A stretch of DNA of 61,236 nucleotides from CAYOBW01 sp964402115 (lineage in GTDB: Bacteria; Verrucomicrobiota; Kiritimatiellia; UBA8416; CAYOBW01): NCBI GenBank assembly GCA_964402115.1, contig CAYOBW010000010.1, positions 1 to 61,236 of the forward strand, written 5' to 3'. The translations under genes and the position numbers were made by a program. Positions 57,654 to 61,236 of this stretch are shown piece after piece (the stretch's first letter is position 1; the number at the start of each line of letters is the position of its first letter). The notes below the pieces were generated by a model. The model was not told the DNA's origin. It ran no database searches and worked only from the letters and a program-made list of their open reading frames with translations.

Positions 57654-59321
57654 ATGCTTATGAAACAAGGAAGACGCGCCTTCGCCTGTGCCGCCGCGCT
57701 CTTTATCCACGCCGGCGTGCTTGCCGCGGAAGCGCCGGCGAACGCCCCGGCCCCCGGCGCGCTTGTCCAACAGTGGAGCGCCGCGGAAGGCGTGCTGGAA
57801 CTGAAGACGCCGGCCGTGGGGTGCATGAGCGGCAAGGAGAGTCAACTCACCGACATCGCGGCCAAGCTGGTGGCCGACGCCGCCGGCCTGGGCCTGGGCA
57901 ACTGGACCATCACGCAAAAGCTGGACGCCAGCATCTGGCTGAGGACCGGCAAGGTCGAGGGATCCGACTCCCCGGACGCCTGCGCCATTGAAATCGGCTC
58001 GGCGGTGTTCATCACCGGCAACGCGCCGGCGGGTGTCGCCCAGGGCGCCCGCATCCTGCTGGAGATGCTCGCCAAGGACAAAACCCGGCACGCGCTGCCG
58101 TGCGGCACGCTGGTGGCGCTGCCGGCGGCCGCGCAGACGCCCGCCGCCGCTCCCCCTCCCCCTGCGGCCACGGCCACCCCGCCCGCGACGGCCGCGAATG
58201 CTTCGCAAGCGCCAGCCTCCGCTGCTCCGCCGGTGACCCAGATTGATGCCGCCTTCACCGTGCCGCCCTACCTGCAGGATCTCCGCACCAACGAGGTGAC
58301 GGTGATGTGGTGGACCGCTGGCGGCACCTACGGATGGGTGGAATACGGCGAAAGCGAAGCGCTGGGAAAGAGGGCGGACAGCGTGATCGATGGCATGCGG
58401 GAAGTCACCGCTGCCCGGCACGCCGTCCGCCTGCCCGGCCTCACGCCCGGGACCCGCTACTGCTACCGCACGGGCCTGCGTTCGATCATCAGTTACAAGA
58501 AGAACTCCGTGCGCTGGACGGGGGATACTTACTCTCCCGTCTACTCGTTCACCACACCGCCCTCACGGGAGTCCAGGGTGCGCTGCGTGATCGTCAACGA
58601 CACGCACAACGACCCGGGCTTTGCGCCGCTGCTGGCCCTGCCCGGCGTGAAGCCGTTCGATTTCAGCATCTTCAACGGCGATTGCTTCGCGGAACTCGGT
58701 TCCCTGGCGGACGCGCTGGCCCTGCTGCGCAGCTACACGGCGGCGGTTGACGGCGCGTCGCGGCCCGCCGTCTTCGTGCGCGGCAATCGCGACTTGCGCA
58801 ATACGTTCGCAACGCAGCTCCGCAACCTGTTCACGTACCCGGGTGACCGCTGCTACTTCGCCTTCACGCGCGGTCCGGTGCGCTTCGTCGTCCTCGACTG
58901 CGGAGAGGATAAACGGGACGCCGATCCCGCGTACGGCGGCACGGTTGACTTCACGGCCTTTCGGGCGGAAGTCCGCGACTGGCTGTCCGGCGAGATCGCC
59001 TCGGCAGCCTTCCGGCAGGCCAAGTGGCATGTTCTCATTCACCATATACCGCTCTATGGTCCCGGCGCCTCCGAACTGTCCCGGGCTTACTACGTGCCGG
59101 TGTTGACCAGGGCCACGTTCGATCTGGCGATCAACGGGTACACGCACCAGGCCGCGACGCTGAAACGAGGCACATACCAGAACCCCTACCCCGTCGTGAC
59201 CGGCGGCGGCCCGGGTGCGGCCGCGACCGTGACGGTGTTTGAAGCAACGACCACCGGCTGGAAGGTCACAGTCGTCAATCGTGCGGGTAAAGTGCTGGTC
59301 GAGGAGCGAGGAGCACGATGA
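57654..59321 (+). CDS. Purple-acid-phosphatase-like phosphoesterase paralog, probably inactive
   Basis: A 555-residue protein from ATG 57654 (ATG 57660 also possible). The order is signal peptide (FACAAALFIHAGVLAA), a small alpha/beta domain (about 45-160, VFITGNAPAGVAQGARILLE), an Ala/Pro-rich linker, an FN3-like domain (VPPYLQDLRTNEVTVMWW) and a calcineurin-like domain. Metal ligands DTH and NGD and the HHIPLYG histidine remain. The expected GNHD is GNRD (Arg379) and the expected GH-x-H is GYTH (Tyr496), so two metal-binding histidines are lost. The next gene is an intact paralog of the same architecture. The stop overlaps that gene's start. Confidence 0.82.
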   Translation: MLMKQGRRAFACAAALFIHAGVLAAEAPANAPAPGALVQQWSAAEGVLELKTPAVGCMSGKESQLTDIAAKLVADAAGLGLGNWTITQKLDASIWLRTGKVEGSDSPDACAIEIGSAVFITGNAPAGVAQGARILLEMLAKDKTRHALPCGTLVALPAAAQTPAAAPPPPAATATPPATAANASQAPASAAPPVTQIDAAFTVPPYLQDLRTNEVTVMWWTAGGTYGWVEYGESEALGKRADSVIDGMREVTAARHAVRLPGLTPGTRYCYRTGLRSIISYKKNSVRWTGDTYSPVYSFTTPPSRESRVRCVIVNDTHNDPGFAPLLALPGVKPFDFSIFNGDCFAELGSLADALALLRSYTAAVDGASRPAVFVRGNRDLRNTFATQLRNLFTYPGDRCYFAFTRGPVRFVVLDCGEDKRDADPAYGGTVDFTAFRAEVRDWLSGEIASAAFRQAKWHVLIHHIPLYGPGASELSRAYYVPVLTRATFDLAINGYTHQAATLKRGTYQNPYPVVTGGGPGAAATVTVFEATTTGWKVTVVNRAGKVLVEERGAR

Positions 59322-60985
59322 TGTCCGTCATACCAGGGAGACACACGGGTGTTCCAGCCGTCACGCTATGCATCCTGGCCGGCCTTTTGGCCGCAACGTC
59401 CGCGGAGCCGGTCCAACCCGTTCCCGCGTCGCCGCCACAAGAGTCGTCGGCGGATGCCCCCGCCGTCAAGCAGTGGAAAGGCACGGGGGGCGAGGTGGAA
59501 CTGAAGACGCTGTCCGTAGGCTGCATGGGCGGCAAGGACAGTCAAGTTGCAGCGGTCGCGGCAAAGCTGGCGGCCGACGCCGCCCGGCTGGGGCTGGGAA
59601 ACTGGACCGTCACGGACAAGTTGGACGCAAGCATCTGGCTGAAGATGGGTCTTCTTGCGGAGTGCGAGGCGCTTGAAGCGTTCTCCATCGAGATCGCCGA
59701 CGTCGTGGTCATTACCGGCAACTCGCCCGCCGGCGTGACCCTCGGCGCCCAGGCCCTGCTGGAGATGCTGGCCAAGGACAAGGCCCGGCGCGTCCTGCCG
59801 CGCGGCACGCTGGTGGCAGCCCCCACGGCGGAGACCGAGGAGCCGGAGGCGCCGGCAGACACGGCAAAGGCGCCCGCAGCCGGCGCCCCGCCCGCGGCCC
59901 CGGCCATCGCGGTTGCCCCAGCCTTCGCCGTCCCGCCCTACCTGCAGGATCTCCGCACCAACCAGGTGACCGTGATGTGGTGGAGCGCCAATCCGTCCTA
60001 CGGCTGGGTGGAGTATGGCGAAAGCGAGAAACTGGGAAAGAAGGCGGACACGGTTGTCGAAGGCCTGCGCCAAGTCAACGTTCGCCGGCACGCGGTCCGC
60101 CTGCCCCGCCTCGCGCCCGGCACCCGCTACTGGTACCGCTCAGGCTTGCGCGCACTCGGCAGTCAGACAGCGAGCAGCGTGCAATGGGGCGCGGAAAGCT
60201 TCTCGCCGGTCTATTCCTTCACCACGCCGTCGCCGGCGGATGCCAGGGTGCGCTGCGTGATCTTGTGCGACACGCACAACAACGCGACCTTCGGGCCTCT
60301 GCTCGCCCTGCCCGGCGTGAAGCCGTTCGATTTCAGCGTCTTCAACGGCGACTGCTTCGGGGATATCAAGCGCGAGGGGCCTTGCCTGGAGCTCCTGCGC
60401 GCCTACAATGAACTCGTCGACGGCGCCTCGCGGCCCCCCGTCTTCGTGCGCGGCAATCACGACTTGCGCAATTGGTACGGCCCGTACCTGCGGCACCTGT
60501 TCACCTATCCAGAGGGGCACCCCTACTTCGCCTTCACGCGCGGTCCGGTGCGCTTCGTGGTCCTCGATTGCGGCGAAGCCGTGCGGGACGCCCATCCCAT
60601 GTGCGGCGACACGCTCGACTGCTCGTCCATGCGGGTGGAGTGTGCCGCATGGCTGGACCGCGAGATCGCATCCGCCGATTTCCGGAAGGCCAAGTGGCAC
60701 ATTCTCGTCGTGCACATCCCGCTCTATGGCGACGGTTGCTCGGAACATTCCCGGCCGCATTTCCTGCCGGTGCTGGCGAAAACCAAGTTCGACCTGGAGG
60801 TCAACGGTCATATCCATACCTCCAGGCTCATGAAACCCGGCCCAGCCGGAAATCCTCATCCCGTCGTGTGCATCGGCGGTTTCTGCTCGGCAGTGGGGGT
60901 GTTTGAAGCGACCGCCACCGGCTGGAACGTCAAGGTCGTCGACACCGCAGGCAAGGTGCTGGTCGAGGAACAAGGCGGTCAGTGA
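59318..60985 (+). CDS. Purple-acid-phosphatase-like metallophosphoesterase, intact paralog
   Basis: A 555-residue protein starting at ATG 59318, overlapping the previous stop as ATGA. Signal peptide (LCILAGLLAATSA), small alpha/beta domain (about 50-165), acidic/Ala-Pro linker, FN3-like domain (VPPYLQDLRTNQVTVMWW) and a calcineurin-like domain with a full metal set: CDTHNN, FNGDCFGD, RGNHDLRN (His381), VVHIPLYG and VNGHIHTS (His498, His500). Secreted enzymes of this type remove phosphate from phosphorylated sugars or proteins. It closes the cluster that begins at 40934; no further gene follows in the last 250 bp. Confidence 0.88.
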   Translation: MMSVIPGRHTGVPAVTLCILAGLLAATSAEPVQPVPASPPQESSADAPAVKQWKGTGGEVELKTLSVGCMGGKDSQVAAVAAKLAADAARLGLGNWTVTDKLDASIWLKMGLLAECEALEAFSIEIADVVVITGNSPAGVTLGAQALLEMLAKDKARRVLPRGTLVAAPTAETEEPEAPADTAKAPAAGAPPAAPAIAVAPAFAVPPYLQDLRTNQVTVMWWSANPSYGWVEYGESEKLGKKADTVVEGLRQVNVRRHAVRLPRLAPGTRYWYRSGLRALGSQTASSVQWGAESFSPVYSFTTPSPADARVRCVILCDTHNNATFGPLLALPGVKPFDFSVFNGDCFGDIKREGPCLELLRAYNELVDGASRPPVFVRGNHDLRNWYGPYLRHLFTYPEGHPYFAFTRGPVRFVVLDCGEAVRDAHPMCGDTLDCSSMRVECAAWLDREIASADFRKAKWHILVVHIPLYGDGCSEHSRPHFLPVLAKTKFDLEVNGHIHTSRLMKPGPAGNPHPVVCIGGFCSAVGVFEATATGWNVKVVDTAGKVLVEEQGGQ

Positions 60986-61092
60986 CGCGTCGATCCGGAG
61001 CCCCTTCAACCTAGAAGAGGGAGTAGCCCTCGACCTTCTCTCTGCACATTCACAGCACTGTACCGGTGAGGACGCGGGCCTTTCGCCAGTCT

Positions 61093-61115
61093 CCCTCTCC
61101 CCGGCGGGGAGAGGG
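61093..61115 (+). terminator. Strong hairpin downstream of the cluster (terminator-like or dispersed repeat)
   Basis: CCCTCTCCCC and GGGGAGAGGG form a 10-bp stem with a 3-nt loop, 108 bp after the last stop. There is no T-run after it; the sequence goes on GCCGGGGTGAGGGG, a pattern seen in dispersed intergenic repeats of many GC-rich genomes. It may end the transcript or may simply be such a repeat. Confidence 0.4.
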
Positions 61116-61236
61116 CCGGGGTGAGGGGCCGCAGGCCCATGCCGCGTAGGACCTGTCCGGCGGGAGCACGCAGGCGGGGCTGCGGATGCCAAGCCAGACC
61201 CTTACGAGAGCCGCGGCAACGCCTTGCCGGGGCGTG

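Overview
The window is about 61 kb of GC-rich bacterial DNA. The gene content points to the PVC superphylum, most likely Kiritimatiellota or a relative in Verrucomicrobiota. It has giant secreted proteins with autotransporter-associated repeats and glycine-rich modules, lamin-tail/CotH proteins, several stand-alone uroporphyrinogen-decarboxylase-like (URO-D) proteins, and a XylR-type AraC regulator. This placement is inferred from gene families; there is no rRNA to confirm it.

Layout. (1) Positions 1-149 hold the tail of a probable sugar-binding protein. (2) Positions 270-15868, all on the minus strand, hold a housekeeping block read tRNA-Gly, secA, lnt, prfB (with a programmed +1 frameshift), yicC, gmk. 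It runs by stop/start overlap into two secreted proteins, one with four golvesin-like repeats and one with lamin-tail and CotH domains. (3) Positions 16058-20328 hold a transglutaminase-like lipoprotein, a 60-residue lipoprotein and a six-hairpin glycosidase. (4) Positions 20387-29100 hold a complete Kdp potassium system (kdpF-like, A, B, C, an extra DUF4118 protein, D, E), preceded by a broken URO-D tail. (5) Positions 29355-35162 (minus) hold an operon for a GlpT/UhpT-type transporter, metallophosphoesterase, URO-D protein, glycerophosphodiesterase and second URO-D protein. It is divergent from a XylR/AraC regulator (35281-36405, plus). (6) Positions 36591-40474 hold a small proteasome-like protein, a DUF234-type ATPase, a non-coding stretch with a 58-bp inverted repeat, and a third URO-D protein. 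(7) Positions 40934-60985 (plus) hold two giant glycine-rich secreted proteins (3136 and 1511 residues), a WbsX-GH20 fusion glycosidase and two tandem calcineurin-like phosphoesterases, one of which has lost metal ligands.

The main discovery is a repeated operator. Four 41-bp sites each carry two direct half-sites (TGCGCR-N4-CTAA) exactly 21 bp apart, ending at a -35-like TGGACA. They lie in front of the transporter operon, the proteasome-like gene, the third URO-D gene and the giant-protein cluster. Two direct half-sites two helical turns apart suit an AraC-family activator, and the XylR/AraC gene sits in the middle, so these units probably form one local regulon. From its enzymes the regulon would act on glycans and phosphodiesters at the cell surface.
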